A stretch of DNA of 64,000 bases from Bradyrhizobium sp. AZCC 1610 (lineage in GTDB: Bacteria; Pseudomonadota; Alphaproteobacteria; Rhizobiales; Xanthobacteraceae). The position numbers and the translations under genes are program-made. The stretch covers positions 777,001-841,000 of the forward strand of contig NZ_JAZHRR010000001.1 of NCBI RefSeq assembly GCF_036924515.1. The letters run 5' to 3'. The notes below the pieces were generated by a model, which saw only the letters and a program-made list of their open reading frames with translations, did not search any database and was not told where the DNA came from. Shown here piece after piece: positions 7,976 through 16,281 of this stretch; positions within the stretch are counted from its first letter, which is position 1, and every line of letters begins with the position of its first letter.

Positions 7976-9334
7976 TCACTTCGCCTTCAAAAACTCACCG
8001 ACTTCCAGCAGCACGAACTCGTTGTCGTCAGCCTTGTTCGGCTCGCGGCTCGACGAGAACGGCAGGTTGTTGTCGTTGCCGACGATGATGTGCGTCTCGT
8101 CGATGCGATCGACGTTCTCGATGGTGAAGAACGGGAACGCCAAGACGCCGTCGTTGAGCGGCTTGCGGGCCTTGTTGTCGGGATCCTTGATCTTCATCAG
8201 GTCGATATAGCCGATCTTGCGCACCGGCTTGCCGACATTGGCGTCGGAAAGCTCGACCTTGTAGACGCGCTTGAATTTCGCGAGGTCCAGAAAGCAGCTC
8301 TCGCCGCGCTGGCTTTGCGGACAGGCCTTGTCGGCGGTGCCTTCGCCATTGTCGCGTTCGATGATCAGGCCGCTTGAAGCGTCGATCATGTTGAAGTCGC
8401 CGATCGCATTGCCGTTCTGCTCGAACACATAGTGCCAGTAGCGCCCGGTGAACTTTTCCGCCGCGACGTCGAACTCGAGGATCCGCGCGGCTTCCTTGCC
8501 GTCGACTTTTTCAACGTCCTTTTTTTCGGCGTCCCAGAGCGGGCCTTCGAGCAGGCCGTACAGGAACTTGCCGTCCTTCGAGGCGGCAAAACCTTCATAG
8601 CCCTTGGAGCGGCGCAGATTGACCGTGGTGTAGCTCGCGCCCGGTGCTGCCGGCGACTGCACCGACCAATGGTCCGGCGAGCGCACCGGCTTGCCGTCGG
8701 CGGTGGTTTCGAACACGGCCAGGATCTTGCCAGTCTTGTCGGCCTTCAGCACGTAGGGGCCGAACTCGTCGCCGATCCAGAAGGTGTCGCCGATGATCTG
8801 AAAGCCTTCGGTGTCGAAGTCGGCGCCGGTGAGATAACGTTTTGCCGTGTCTTCATGCAGGATGCGGAATGGCACCTTTTTGTCGGAGTCGTGCAGGAAG
8901 ATGGTTTCCTGCCGCTCGATCTTGCCGCTGGCCCAGTCGATCTTGTGGCGGTTGAGATACAGCATCGAATCCGCTGAGTTGTAGCGCGAGCCCATGCCGT
9001 TGTCGGTGAGCACCCAGAACGAGCCGTCCGGCATCACCTTGATGCCGGAATGACCCTGCAGCGGTTGGCCCTTGAACGGCAGCGACACGCCGGTCGGCCG
9101 CTCATAGGATTTGCCCATCACGGCGCCGACGGCGTCGGTGCGCTTGCCGGTGGTGTATTTGCCCGCGGTCTTGAGATCATTGGGTGCGTCGGCGGGCGCA
9201 TCGACGAAGCTCTGCGCCGGCAGCACGGCGTGGCCCTTCAGCGTGGCGGGAAATTCGCCTTCGCCTTCGCCTTGCGCAAATGCAGCACTGGCCAGCAAGA
9301 CAGATACGACGGAGCAGAGCAATGACACGCGCAT
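7976..9334 (-). CDS. Phytase-like esterase family exported protein
   Basis: 452 residues when started at the ATG at 9334, where a clear signal peptide begins (MRVSLLCSVVSVLLASAAFA, then QGEGEG). The mature part carries the features of the phytase-like domain: SGIKVMPDGSFWVLTDNG, MLYLNRHKIDWASGKI, GADFDTEGFQIIGDTFWIGDEFGPY, and a late DKACPQSQRGESCFLDLAKF with a probable disulfide. Acidic loops such as DTEG and GDEFGPY may bind metal. The family is annotated as esterase-like activity of phytase and is exported; the real substrate is unproven, and phosphate scavenging is a guess. The gene converges with the DUF4139 gene. Confidence 0.85.
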   Translation of the reverse strand: MRVSLLCSVVSVLLASAAFAQGEGEGEFPATLKGHAVLPAQSFVDAPADAPNDLKTAGKYTTGKRTDAVGAVMGKSYERPTGVSLPFKGQPLQGHSGIKVMPDGSFWVLTDNGMGSRYNSADSMLYLNRHKIDWASGKIERQETIFLHDSDKKVPFRILHEDTAKRYLTGADFDTEGFQIIGDTFWIGDEFGPYVLKADKTGKILAVFETTADGKPVRSPDHWSVQSPAAPGASYTTVNLRRSKGYEGFAASKDGKFLYGLLEGPLWDAEKKDVEKVDGKEAARILEFDVAAEKFTGRYWHYVFEQNGNAIGDFNMIDASSGLIIERDNGEGTADKACPQSQRGESCFLDLAKFKRVYKVELSDANVGKPVRKIGYIDLMKIKDPDNKARKPLNDGVLAFPFFTIENVDRIDETHIIVGNDNNLPFSSSREPNKADDNEFVLLEVGEFLKAK

Positions 9335-9450
9335 GGCGGATCTCCTGTGAATGACGATGCGCCTGTCTTGCGGAGCGGCTGTTACAATTGGCTGACAGTT
9401 CCGTGAAGAACCTGTAACGCCGTGGGATAAGCCTTGCGGCGTTATGCCGT

Positions 9451-9512
9451 CATAGCGTTTTCCAGCGAAGTGGGCCCCGGTTCGCGTCAAGAAAACGCGT
9501 CAAAACAAAAAC
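9451..9512. repeat. Intergenic repeat family A, copy 2 (shortened)
   Basis: It starts CATAGCGTTTTCCAGCGAAG and ends with the GGTTCGCGTCAAGAAAACGCGTCAAAA block shared with the copies at 2645 and 58790. The middle section (ATGCCCTCGGACTTGATCC in the other copies) is missing here. It directly abuts the perfect palindrome at 9513-9551. Confidence 0.65.
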
Positions 9513-9551
9513 CTAGAGCCCGGTTCTGATTCAATCAGAACCGGGCTCTAG
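9513..9551. repeat. Perfect 19-bp-arm palindrome at the end of hmuV
   Basis: The left arm CTAGAGCCCGGTTCTGATT (9513-9531) and right arm AATCAGAACCGGGCTCTAG (9533-9551) are exact reverse complements around a single C. The stop codon of hmuV (9548-9550, minus strand) lies inside the right arm. It may act as a transcript-end hairpin for hmuTUV, and it looks like a dispersed element that inserted at the gene end. Confidence 0.85.
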
Positions 9552-10348
9552 GGCGGGCCTGCGGGCCGCATCGTCTGCGGCAGCAGGAACGGTACGCCCT
9601 GATCGGTATAGTCGATCGTGACGTCCACCTCAAAAATCCGGCGGATGGTCTCGGCCGTGATCGCATCGGTGCGGCCGCCGTCGACGGCTAGCCGTCCCCG
9701 GTGCAACAGCACGATCCGGTCGGCGAAGCGCATCGCCAGATTGAGGTCGTGCAGCACGGCGATCACGGCCGTACCATTCTGCGCGCGCCGCTTCGCCGTT
9801 TCCACCAGGTCGATCTGGTGACGCATGTCGAGGCTGGAGGTCGGCTCGTCCAGCAGCAGCAGGCCGGGGCCGTGCTGTTCTTCGCCGCAGGCGAGCTGCA
9901 CCAGCACGCGGGCAAAATGCGCGCGTTGCTGCTCGCCGCCGGAGAGCGTCGGCAGTTGTCGGTGAGCGAAATGCGCGAGATCGACTTCGCCAAGCGCCGC
10001 ATCGACCAGCCGCTGCGCGGTGGCGCGGCCGCTATCGCCCGCGCCCATATGGACGATTTCCTCCACCGTGAACGGGAAGGTGACGTTGACATGCTGCGAC
10101 AGCATCGCGCGGTGGTGGGCGAGAGCGCGCGGCGCATAGAGATGGATGTCGCGCTGTTTCAGCCTGATCTGGCCGCGCGTCGGGCGGAGATCGCCGGACA
10201 GCATCCGCAGCAGCGTCGATTTGCCCGCGCCGTTGGGGCCGACGATCGCGACCATCTCGCCGGCTTTGATGCGCAGATCGATGCCGTCGACCAGCGTGGC
10301 GCCGCCGATCGTTATCGAGATCGATTGCGCTTCGAGAAGGGCGGTCAT
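9548..10348 (-). CDS. hmuV: Heme ABC transporter ATP-binding protein
   Basis: 266 residues. The start is the ATG at 10348, whose ATGA overlaps the hmuU stop by four bases; the longer open frame running to 11605 is an artefact inside hmuU. It has Walker A GPNGAGKST near residues 37-45, Q-loop region AMLSQHVNVTFPFTVEE, signature LSGGEQQRAHFARVL, Walker B LLLLDEPTSSLD and H-loop AVLHDLN. As in HmuV/BhuV proteins, it would power import of periplasmic heme through HmuU at the inner membrane. Its C-terminus and stop codon lie within a palindromic repeat. Last gene of the hmuP-T-U-V run. Confidence 0.95.
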   Translation of the reverse strand: MTALLEAQSISITIGGATLVDGIDLRIKAGEMVAIVGPNGAGKSTLLRMLSGDLRPTRGQIRLKQRDIHLYAPRALAHHRAMLSQHVNVTFPFTVEEIVHMGAGDSGRATAQRLVDAALGEVDLAHFAHRQLPTLSGGEQQRAHFARVLVQLACGEEQHGPGLLLLDEPTSSLDMRHQIDLVETAKRRAQNGTAVIAVLHDLNLAMRFADRIVLLHRGRLAVDGGRTDAITAETIRRIFEVDVTIDYTDQGVPFLLPQTMRPAGPP

Positions 10349-11442
10349 AGCGAAACCAGCCCGCGCTGACGCAACAGCATGCCCAGGAAGAACGGCGCGC
10401 CGATCGCCGCCGTCAGGATGCCGATCGGCATTTCCGCGGGCGCCACGATGGTGCGGGCCAGCGTATCGGCGCCCACCAGCAGCACCGCACCCAATAACAT
10501 CGAGGCCGGCAGCAGCAGCCGGTGCGCCGGCCCGATCACCAGCCGCAGCAGATGCGGCACCACGATGCCGACAAAGCCGACCACGCCGCAGACGGAGACG
10601 GCAACCCCGGTCATCGCCGACACCAGCACGATCGAAATCCGCTTCAAGCGTTCGACGTCGACGCCGCTGTGAAACGCCTCGGCCTCGCCGAGCACCAGGA
10701 CATCGAGGCCGCGCGCGATGGAGACGCAGGCGATCAAAGCGAGCGCGAGCACCGGCGCCAGCGTGGCGAGCTTGGGCCAGGTCGCGCCGCTCAACGAGCC
10801 CAGCATCCAGAACGTGATGTCGCGCAACTGGCGATCGTCGGCGATGAACACGAGTAAGCCGATGCCGGCATTGGCGATGGCGGCAATCGCGATGCCGGCC
10901 AGCAGGAAAATCGCGATCGACGTCCGCCCCGAGCGGCTTGCGATCGAATAGAGGATGATCGTTGTCACCAGCGAGCCCGCAAACGCCGCGATCGGCAGCA
11001 ACTGATGCTGCATGAAGCGGAGGCTTTGGCCGATCTGGCTGTCGGTGAACACGATCGCGGCGGCAGCCGCCAGCGCGCCCCCGGAGGAAACGCCGACCAG
11101 CGCGGGATCGGCCAGGGGATTGCGAAACAGCCCCTGCATGATGGCGCCCGATGCGGCGAGCAGGGCGCCTACCATCGCAGCCGCGGCGATCCGCGGAATC
11201 CGGATCGACCACAGCACGAGCTGGTCGCGCGCAAGCATCGGACCCGCTGCAGTGTCGCCCCACAGGCCGAGCGCGGCCGGCAGCCGCCCCAGCGGAATTC
11301 CCGCGGCGCCCACCGTGAGCGCGATCAGCGCCGCACCGGCAAGCGCGACAAACAGGCAGATGAGGGTCAGTGAAGCGGGCGGGCGCAATGCATACCCGCT
11401 GCGGCGTTTCGCACGTTCGGTGCTGTCGGCCAGCGCAGTCAC
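10345..11442 (-). CDS. hmuU: Heme ABC transporter permease (FecCD family)
   Basis: 365 residues, beginning with GTG at 11442, which overlaps the hmuT stop codon (GTGA). It is an integral inner-membrane protein with about nine or ten hydrophobic helices. FecCD-family marks are visible: LGLWGDTAAGPMLARDQLVLWSIRIPR, ASGAIMQGLFRNPLADPALVG (the coupling and gating region with PLADP) and VGFVGIVVPHLLRLVIGPAHR near the end. It forms the channel for heme delivered by HmuT, driven by HmuV. The four-base overlaps on both sides point to translational coupling. Confidence 0.94.
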   Translation of the reverse strand: MTALADSTERAKRRSGYALRPPASLTLICLFVALAGAALIALTVGAAGIPLGRLPAALGLWGDTAAGPMLARDQLVLWSIRIPRIAAAAMVGALLAASGAIMQGLFRNPLADPALVGVSSGGALAAAAAIVFTDSQIGQSLRFMQHQLLPIAAFAGSLVTTIILYSIASRSGRTSIAIFLLAGIAIAAIANAGIGLLVFIADDRQLRDITFWMLGSLSGATWPKLATLAPVLALALIACVSIARGLDVLVLGEAEAFHSGVDVERLKRISIVLVSAMTGVAVSVCGVVGFVGIVVPHLLRLVIGPAHRLLLPASMLLGAVLLVGADTLARTIVAPAEMPIGILTAAIGAPFFLGMLLRQRGLVSL

Positions 11443-12392
11443 AGCCGGCAGTTTGCGGCGAGCACCGCCGGCTTGAAGTTCTCCGCCTGCGGCGCCAGCG
11501 CCGGATAGAGCTTGATCGAGAGATCGCGGGCGGCGGCCGCCGTGCGCGGCCCGAAGCCGAGCAGATAGAGGCCATCCATGGAAATGAACGCCTTGTTCGC
11601 CGCAACCGGCGTCATCGCGAAGGCCGGATGGAGGTACACCGTTTCCGCATCCAGCGAGTCTTTGCTGCGCTGGATCGAAAGCACCACGTCGGGCTTTGCA
11701 GCTACGATCGCCTCGTCGTTGATGATCTTGTAGCCGTCATAGCCGTCGATCGCGTTGACGCCGCCGGCGAGCGCGATGATCTCGTTCGCCGCGGTGTTTT
11801 TCCCGGCGGCCATCGCCCGGCCGTTCAGCAGCGACATCACGAACATCACGCGGACCGGCTTCGTCACCTTGGCGCGCAGCTCGCGCAGTTGCGTCAGATC
11901 GTCCGTTACCGCCGCGATCAGGCATTCGGCCCGCTTGTCCGCGCCCATGGCGTGGCCGACCAGCCTGATCTTCTCGATCAGGCCTGCTTCCGAAAATGTT
12001 TCCGGCACCAGCACCAGCGGCACCCTGGCGGCCTCCAGCACGTCCATGGTTTCCTTCGGCCCGGACCCTTGCGCCGCCAGCACCAGCGAGGGGTTGAGCC
12101 CGAGCACGCCCTCGGCCGAAAGCTGGCGCATGTAGCCGACATTCGGCTTGTCGCGTAGCGCTGCGGCCGGATAGAGGCTGGTCGAGTCGACACCGGCGAG
12201 GCGGTCCTCAAAGCCCAGCGCATAGAGGATTTCCGTGATCGCGCCGCCGATCGAGACGATCCGCGCGACATCGCCGATCGTGACGTCGCGGTTACGGGCA
12301 TCATGCACCGTAATGCCCGCGGCGAGCGCTGTGCCGCCAAGCAGGAAACAGCCCGCGGCGGCCGACAATACGAGTGTGCGACAAAATGTCAT
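11439..12392 (-). CDS. hmuT: Periplasmic heme-binding protein
   Basis: 317 residues. The N-terminus MTFCRTLVLSAAAGCFLLGG followed by TALAAG is a signal peptide. The mature protein has the cluster A-type (FepB/BtuF-like) two-lobe fold: VTIGDVARIVSIGGAITEILYALG in the first lobe, then LNPSLVLAAQGSGPKETMD, and the second lobe from about residue 180. HmuT homologues bind heme in the cleft with a Tyr or His and hand it to HmuU. It is the first of the tightly overlapping T-U-V genes, and hmuP precedes it by 35 bases. Confidence 0.93.
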   Translation of the reverse strand: MTFCRTLVLSAAAGCFLLGGTALAAGITVHDARNRDVTIGDVARIVSIGGAITEILYALGFEDRLAGVDSTSLYPAAALRDKPNVGYMRQLSAEGVLGLNPSLVLAAQGSGPKETMDVLEAARVPLVLVPETFSEAGLIEKIRLVGHAMGADKRAECLIAAVTDDLTQLRELRAKVTKPVRVMFVMSLLNGRAMAAGKNTAANEIIALAGGVNAIDGYDGYKIINDEAIVAAKPDVVLSIQRSKDSLDAETVYLHPAFAMTPVAANKAFISMDGLYLLGFGPRTAAAARDLSIKLYPALAPQAENFKPAVLAANCRL

Positions 12393-12427
12393 TGCCGGTT
12401 CACCTGGTTAGGTCCTTTTGGTGAGGT

Positions 12428-12634
12428 TCACTTGGTCAGAATCAGCTTGTTCTGCGACGTCAGCCGCAGGCGATAATTGTCCTCGCCATGCGCGATGATA
12501 ATTTCGCGCTCGGTCGCGAACAGCTCGCGGCTGTCGATACGGCTGCCGTTCATGGTGAGAAGGCGCGTCGCAGACGACGGCTTTTCGGCATGCTTTCCGG
12601 CGCCTCCGACATTATCTCCTGAAGGTGCCGCCAT
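12428..12634 (-). CDS. hmuP: Hemin uptake protein HmuP
   Basis: 68 residues when begun at the ATG at 12634; an ATG at 12709 would give 93 residues but lies inside a palindrome that is probably regulatory. The conserved core TRLLTMNGSRIDSRELFATEREIIIAHGEDNYRLRLTSQNKLILTK is the HmuP domain (here with T/S-x-G-x-x-I-x-S-R-E-L-F). In Bradyrhizobium, HmuP is reported as a small activator that works with Irr on heme-uptake promoters. It sits at the head of hmuTUV and next to the divergent receptor gene hmuR, fitting that role. Confidence 0.85.
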   Translation of the reverse strand: MAAPSGDNVGGAGKHAEKPSSATRLLTMNGSRIDSRELFATEREIIIAHGEDNYRLRLTSQNKLILTK

Positions 12635-12705
12635 AATTGCTGCTGTGTCCCCAATATTCCCGACCAGCTGCTTGTATAATTTGATCGACGCGCAATCCAA
12701 CTGCT

Positions 12706-12730
12706 GCACTTTACAATCGATGTAAAGTGC
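12706..12730. promoter_or_regulatory. Palindrome in the hmuP/hmuR divergent region, candidate operator
   Basis: The arms GCACTTTACA (12706-12715) and TGTAAAGTGC (12721-12730) are exact inverted repeats around ATCGA. The site lies between the leftward hmuP-TUV and rightward hmuR units, about 70 bases from hmuP and 160 from hmuR. It is AT-rich compared with its surroundings, as expected for an operator. It does not match the iron control element pattern I know for Irr, so the binding protein is unassigned. Confidence 0.5.
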
Positions 12731-12891
12731 GCCGTGCCGTTATTGACCGGTTCCGCAACGCGGCGTAACCAAGATGAATGCGATACGGGCGGGGGTGCTC
12801 GGTCGCGAAAATTGGTAGCCAGCAAGCAGCCGCTCATCACCGCGGTTCCCGCCAGCCAGACCCAAGAGACAGAACAACAGGTTGGGGCAGT

Positions 12892-15249
12892 ATGGCTTTC
12901 GGGGCTAGGCATTCGCGCGCCTTGGTTTTAGGCGCGTCGGCATTTTCGTTCGCATTGATGTCGTCAAGCGCAGCGTTCACGCAGGCGCTCGAAGCGGAGG
13001 CCGTCACGCGCCCTGCCGAGCAGAAGAAACAGAAGCAGGCCAAGCGCCAGCAAGCCAAGCCGCAGCAGGATACGCAGGCGCCGGCGATGAACGCGCGGGC
13101 GCAGATTGGGGCCGCACCGGTGCAATCGCTCGATACGATCACGGTGGCAGCCTCGAAGACCGAGGAGCGCGCCATCGACGCGCTGGCGCCGGTCAGCGTG
13201 GTGACGCTCGAGCAGATCCAGGGCCTGCAGCCGAACCGGCTGTCCGATATCTTCTACAACGTGCCCGGTGTTTCGTTTCAGGAGCGCGGCGACGATCCCT
13301 CGACCGTGATCAACATCCGCGGCCTGCAGGATTTCGGCCGCGTCGCCGTCGTTGTCGACGGCGCGCGGCAGAACTACCAGCGCACCGGCCACAATGCCAA
13401 CGGCTCGTTCTTCCTCGACCCGGAACTGGTCGGCGGCGTCGATATCGTGCGCGGCCCGACCGCGAACATCTACGGCTCCGGCGCGATCGGCGGCGTGGTC
13501 TCGTTCCGCACCAAGGACATCGACGACGTCGTGCGCCCCGGCGAGCGCTGGGGCGTCGACATGACCGGCTCTGGCGGCACCAACAGCGCTCGCGGCCTCG
13601 GCTCGATCTTCGGCGGCGTGCGCGTCAACCCCGATGTCGACGTGTTCGGCGGCGCGGTCTACCGCACCCAGGGCAACTACAAGGACGGCAACGGCACCGA
13701 GATCGGCAATACAGGCAACGAGATCGCGGCCGGCTTGATGAAGGTTACGGTGCGTCCCGCCGAAGGCCATGAGGTCAAGCTCGGCGGCATCTTCCAGGAT
13801 TACAAGTACAGTATTGGGCAATTCAATCGCGGGCCGACCACCACCCTTACGCCCCCGGCGGCGATCGCGGGCAGCTCGGTCTATGCATCGGACGCGAAGA
13901 ACTACACGGGAACGCTCACCTGGAAGTACTCGAAGCCTGATGACAGATGGTTCGACTGGAGCGCAACCGTCTACGGCAATCGTACCGACAACGACCAGAT
14001 CAAGACCTATAATAACCGCATCAACAGTGGCGGTGGCGTTTGTTCGCTTGCCAATCCCGGCAACAACATTTCGGGCTGCGTCGGCGACCGCCGCGGCTAT
14101 GTGCTCGATACCCTCGGCATCGACGTCAACAACACGACCCGCTTCAATGTCGGCGACTGGCGCAACGCTTTCACGGTCGGGTTCGACGCGTTTCAGGACG
14201 ATGTGAGAACGACCGACAGTCGCGGCAATTCGAACGTCACCACGCCCAGCGGCTTGCGGACCGTCTCCGGCGGCTTCGCACAACTGAAGCAGAACTATTC
14301 GACCTGGCTCGAAGTCGTCAGCGCGATCCGCTACGACCGCTACGATCTTCATTCGCCGACGGTGGCGACGGGTGGCGGCGGCGATCGCTTCTCGCCCAAG
14401 ATCACTGTCGGCGTAACGCCGGTGGCGGGCTTCACGCCCTATGTCAGCTATGCCGAAGGCTATCGCGCGCCCGCGATCACGGAAACGCTGATCAACGGCT
14501 CGCATGCAAACGGTGGTGCGCCGTTTGGTTTCAACTGCCCGGACGGCAATTTCGGCCTGTTCTGCTTCCTGCCCAATCCCAACCTGCGGCCGGAGGTCGG
14601 CAAGAACAAGGAAGCCGGCGTCAACCTGAAATATGACGGCATCTTTTCCGCCAACGACAGCTTCCGCGGCAAGTTCAACGTGTTCCGCAACGACGTCAGT
14701 GACTACATCGACCTCGTCCCCTTTGGATTTGTTGCGATGCCGCCGTTCGGCACGCTCCCCCAGTTCTACCAGTACCAGAATATCGCGCAGGCTCGGATCG
14801 AGGGCATCGAGGCCGAGACGCTGTATGACGCGGGCTCATGGTATGTCGGCGTCGCCGGTCACCTGATCCGTGGCAAGAACGTCGCGACCAATATCGGGCT
14901 TTCGACCATCACGCCGCGCAAGATCACCACGACCGGCGGCGTGCGGCTGCTCGACCGCAGGCTGATCCTGGCGGCGCAGTGGTCCTCGTTTGGCGCCAAC
15001 AACGACGTGCCCGCCGGCTATCTGCCCTCGACCGGGTATGAACTGGTCAATCTGTATCTGACCTGGAACGCGACCAAGGATATCGTGTTCTCCGCGTCGA
15101 TCGACAATCTCCTGAACCAGTATTACCGGCCCTACGCGATCCCGCGCAGTTCCTCCGACAACTCCACGCAGAACGACGTGTTGTGGTCGAGCCCCGGACC
15201 GGGCAGGGTCTACAAGGCCGGTTTGAAAATTCACTTTGGCGGAGTTTAG
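12892..15249 (+). CDS. hmuR: TonB-dependent heme/hemoglobin receptor
   Basis: 785 residues from the ATG at 12892; the earlier in-frame start adds an implausible basic leader. A signal peptide (about 1-35, ending SSSAAFTQA) is followed by an unusual Lys/Gln-rich stretch (EQKKQKQAKRQQAKPQQ), then the TonB box DTITVAAS, the plug domain (VVTLEQIQGLQPNRLSDIFYN to IVRGPTANIYGSGAIGGVV) and a 22-strand-type barrel. The heme-receptor marks are present: YRAPAITE (FRAP box), an intervening His in NGSHANGG, and NPNLRPE (NPDL box). The last strand ends KAGLKIHFGGV. It would carry heme across the outer membrane using ExbBD-TonB encoded downstream. Confidence 0.95.
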   Translation: MAFGARHSRALVLGASAFSFALMSSSAAFTQALEAEAVTRPAEQKKQKQAKRQQAKPQQDTQAPAMNARAQIGAAPVQSLDTITVAASKTEERAIDALAPVSVVTLEQIQGLQPNRLSDIFYNVPGVSFQERGDDPSTVINIRGLQDFGRVAVVVDGARQNYQRTGHNANGSFFLDPELVGGVDIVRGPTANIYGSGAIGGVVSFRTKDIDDVVRPGERWGVDMTGSGGTNSARGLGSIFGGVRVNPDVDVFGGAVYRTQGNYKDGNGTEIGNTGNEIAAGLMKVTVRPAEGHEVKLGGIFQDYKYSIGQFNRGPTTTLTPPAAIAGSSVYASDAKNYTGTLTWKYSKPDDRWFDWSATVYGNRTDNDQIKTYNNRINSGGGVCSLANPGNNISGCVGDRRGYVLDTLGIDVNNTTRFNVGDWRNAFTVGFDAFQDDVRTTDSRGNSNVTTPSGLRTVSGGFAQLKQNYSTWLEVVSAIRYDRYDLHSPTVATGGGGDRFSPKITVGVTPVAGFTPYVSYAEGYRAPAITETLINGSHANGGAPFGFNCPDGNFGLFCFLPNPNLRPEVGKNKEAGVNLKYDGIFSANDSFRGKFNVFRNDVSDYIDLVPFGFVAMPPFGTLPQFYQYQNIAQARIEGIEAETLYDAGSWYVGVAGHLIRGKNVATNIGLSTITPRKITTTGGVRLLDRRLILAAQWSSFGANNDVPAGYLPSTGYELVNLYLTWNATKDIVFSASIDNLLNQYYRPYAIPRSSSDNSTQNDVLWSSPGPGRVYKAGLKIHFGGV

Positions 15250-15385
15250 TTCGACGAGCTGACAAACCGATCAAGTTGCACCGGGCCGCGCTAATGCTCC
15301 AGCGCGGCTGCGGTGCGTTCATGTTTCCCACCAACTCAAGCGGTACGCCAGGCGCACCCCAGCAACCCAGCAAGGAGATTTTGAA

Positions 15386-15721
15386 ATGTTTATCGCAATG
15401 AACCGGTTCCAGGTGAAGATTGGCTCTGAAGCGGCGTTCGAGACCGTCTGGCGCACGCGCGAGTCCTATCTCAGCAGCATGGCCGGCTTCGTCGAGTTTC
15501 ATCTGCTCAAGGGGCCCGTCGCCGAGGATCACACGCTGTATTCCTCGCACACGGTCTGGGTCGACAAGGCGGCGTTCGAAGCCTGGACCAAATCGGAAGA
15601 ATTCCGCCGGGCCCACGCCCGCGCCGACAACAAGACCGGCGAAAGCCTCTACCTCGGCCATCCCAAGTTTGAAGGATTTGAAGTGATCCTGAGCGAGCGC
15701 AAGTCCAGCGCCGCCGCTTAA
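15386..15721 (+). CDS. Heme-degrading monooxygenase (HmuD/HmuQ-like, ABM family)
   Basis: 111 residues. The dimeric antibiotic-biosynthesis-monooxygenase fold is clear: MFIAMNRFQVKIGSEAAFETVWRTRESYL, then GFVEFHLLKGP, and SSHTVWVDKAAFEAWTKSEEFRRAHARA, the last carrying the candidate proximal heme-ligand His. Members encoded with Bradyrhizobium heme-uptake genes (HmuD, HmuQ) cleave heme to release iron in the cytosol; which of the two this matches cannot be decided by eye. The spacing AAGGAG...ATG gives a good ribosome-binding site. The gene follows hmuR by about 135 bases and is 13 bases before hutX, so the pair likely handles imported heme. Confidence 0.9.
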   Translation: MFIAMNRFQVKIGSEAAFETVWRTRESYLSSMAGFVEFHLLKGPVAEDHTLYSSHTVWVDKAAFEAWTKSEEFRRAHARADNKTGESLYLGHPKFEGFEVILSERKSSAAA

Positions 15722-15734
15722 AGGGGAGGGTGCC

Positions 15735-16250
15735 ATGTTGAGCACGGACGTTGCCGGCCTCAAGGCGTATATGGCGGAGCATCCGGGCGCGGTGATCGAG
15801 GATGTGGCGCGGGAGCGGAAAGTTACCCCGCGCGCCGTCCTGGAGGCGCTGCCGGAAACGATGGTGCGTATCGGTGGCGGCAGCGAATTCGCCGCCGCGA
15901 TGGCCGACGTCGCGCAATGGGGCGAGGTGACGCTGATCGTCCATACCGATGATGCGATCTTCGAATTCACCGGCAGCGTGCCCGCGGGCGAGATCGGCCG
16001 CGGCTATTTCAACCTGATGCAGCCGAAGGGGCTTCACGGCCATCTTCGTCACGAACGCTGCGCGGCCATCGCTTTCGTCGAGCGGCCCTTCATGGGCAAA
16101 TCGTCGGCCTTCATCGCGTTCGTCAATGTGGACGGCGGCATCATGTTCAAGGTGTTCGTCGGCCGCGACGAGACGCGCGCGCTGCGCAGCGACCAGTTGC
16201 AGCGCTTTCATGCGCTTAGCGAGAGGATCGCGCCCGCCCGCGCGGCGTAG
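15735..16250 (+). CDS. hutX: Intracellular heme utilisation carrier HutX/ChuX
   Basis: 171 residues of the HutX/ChuX family, cytosolic proteins that bind imported heme and pass it to degrading enzymes. Recognisable parts: a helical N-terminus VIEDVARERKVTPRAVLEALPE, the core GEVTLIVHTDDAIFEFTGSVP, GYFNLMQPKGLHGHLRHERC with several His residues available as ligands, and the ending FVERPFMGKSSAFIAFVN followed by FKVFVGRDETRAL. A strong GGGGAGGG ribosome-binding site precedes the ATG. It follows the heme monooxygenase closely and precedes exbB by 31 bases, so heme entry, transfer and breakdown appear coordinated. Confidence 0.92.
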   Translation: MLSTDVAGLKAYMAEHPGAVIEDVARERKVTPRAVLEALPETMVRIGGGSEFAAAMADVAQWGEVTLIVHTDDAIFEFTGSVPAGEIGRGYFNLMQPKGLHGHLRHERCAAIAFVERPFMGKSSAFIAFVNVDGGIMFKVFVGRDETRALRSDQLQRFHALSERIAPARAA

Positions 16251-16281
16251 CCGGTTCGTATTGTCAGCCCGGGAGACGACC

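Noticed and set aside
9548..11605. A 685-codon open frame fused to the front of hmuV
   Set aside because: The part upstream of 10348 is the shadow of hmuU in another frame, Arg/Ala/Cys-rich with no domain; hmuV starts at the ATG that overlaps the hmuU stop.
12964..14505. A 513-codon open frame antisense to hmuR
   Set aside because: It lies wholly within hmuR on the opposite strand and has a biased Arg/Asp/Ala/Val composition typical of GC-rich shadows.
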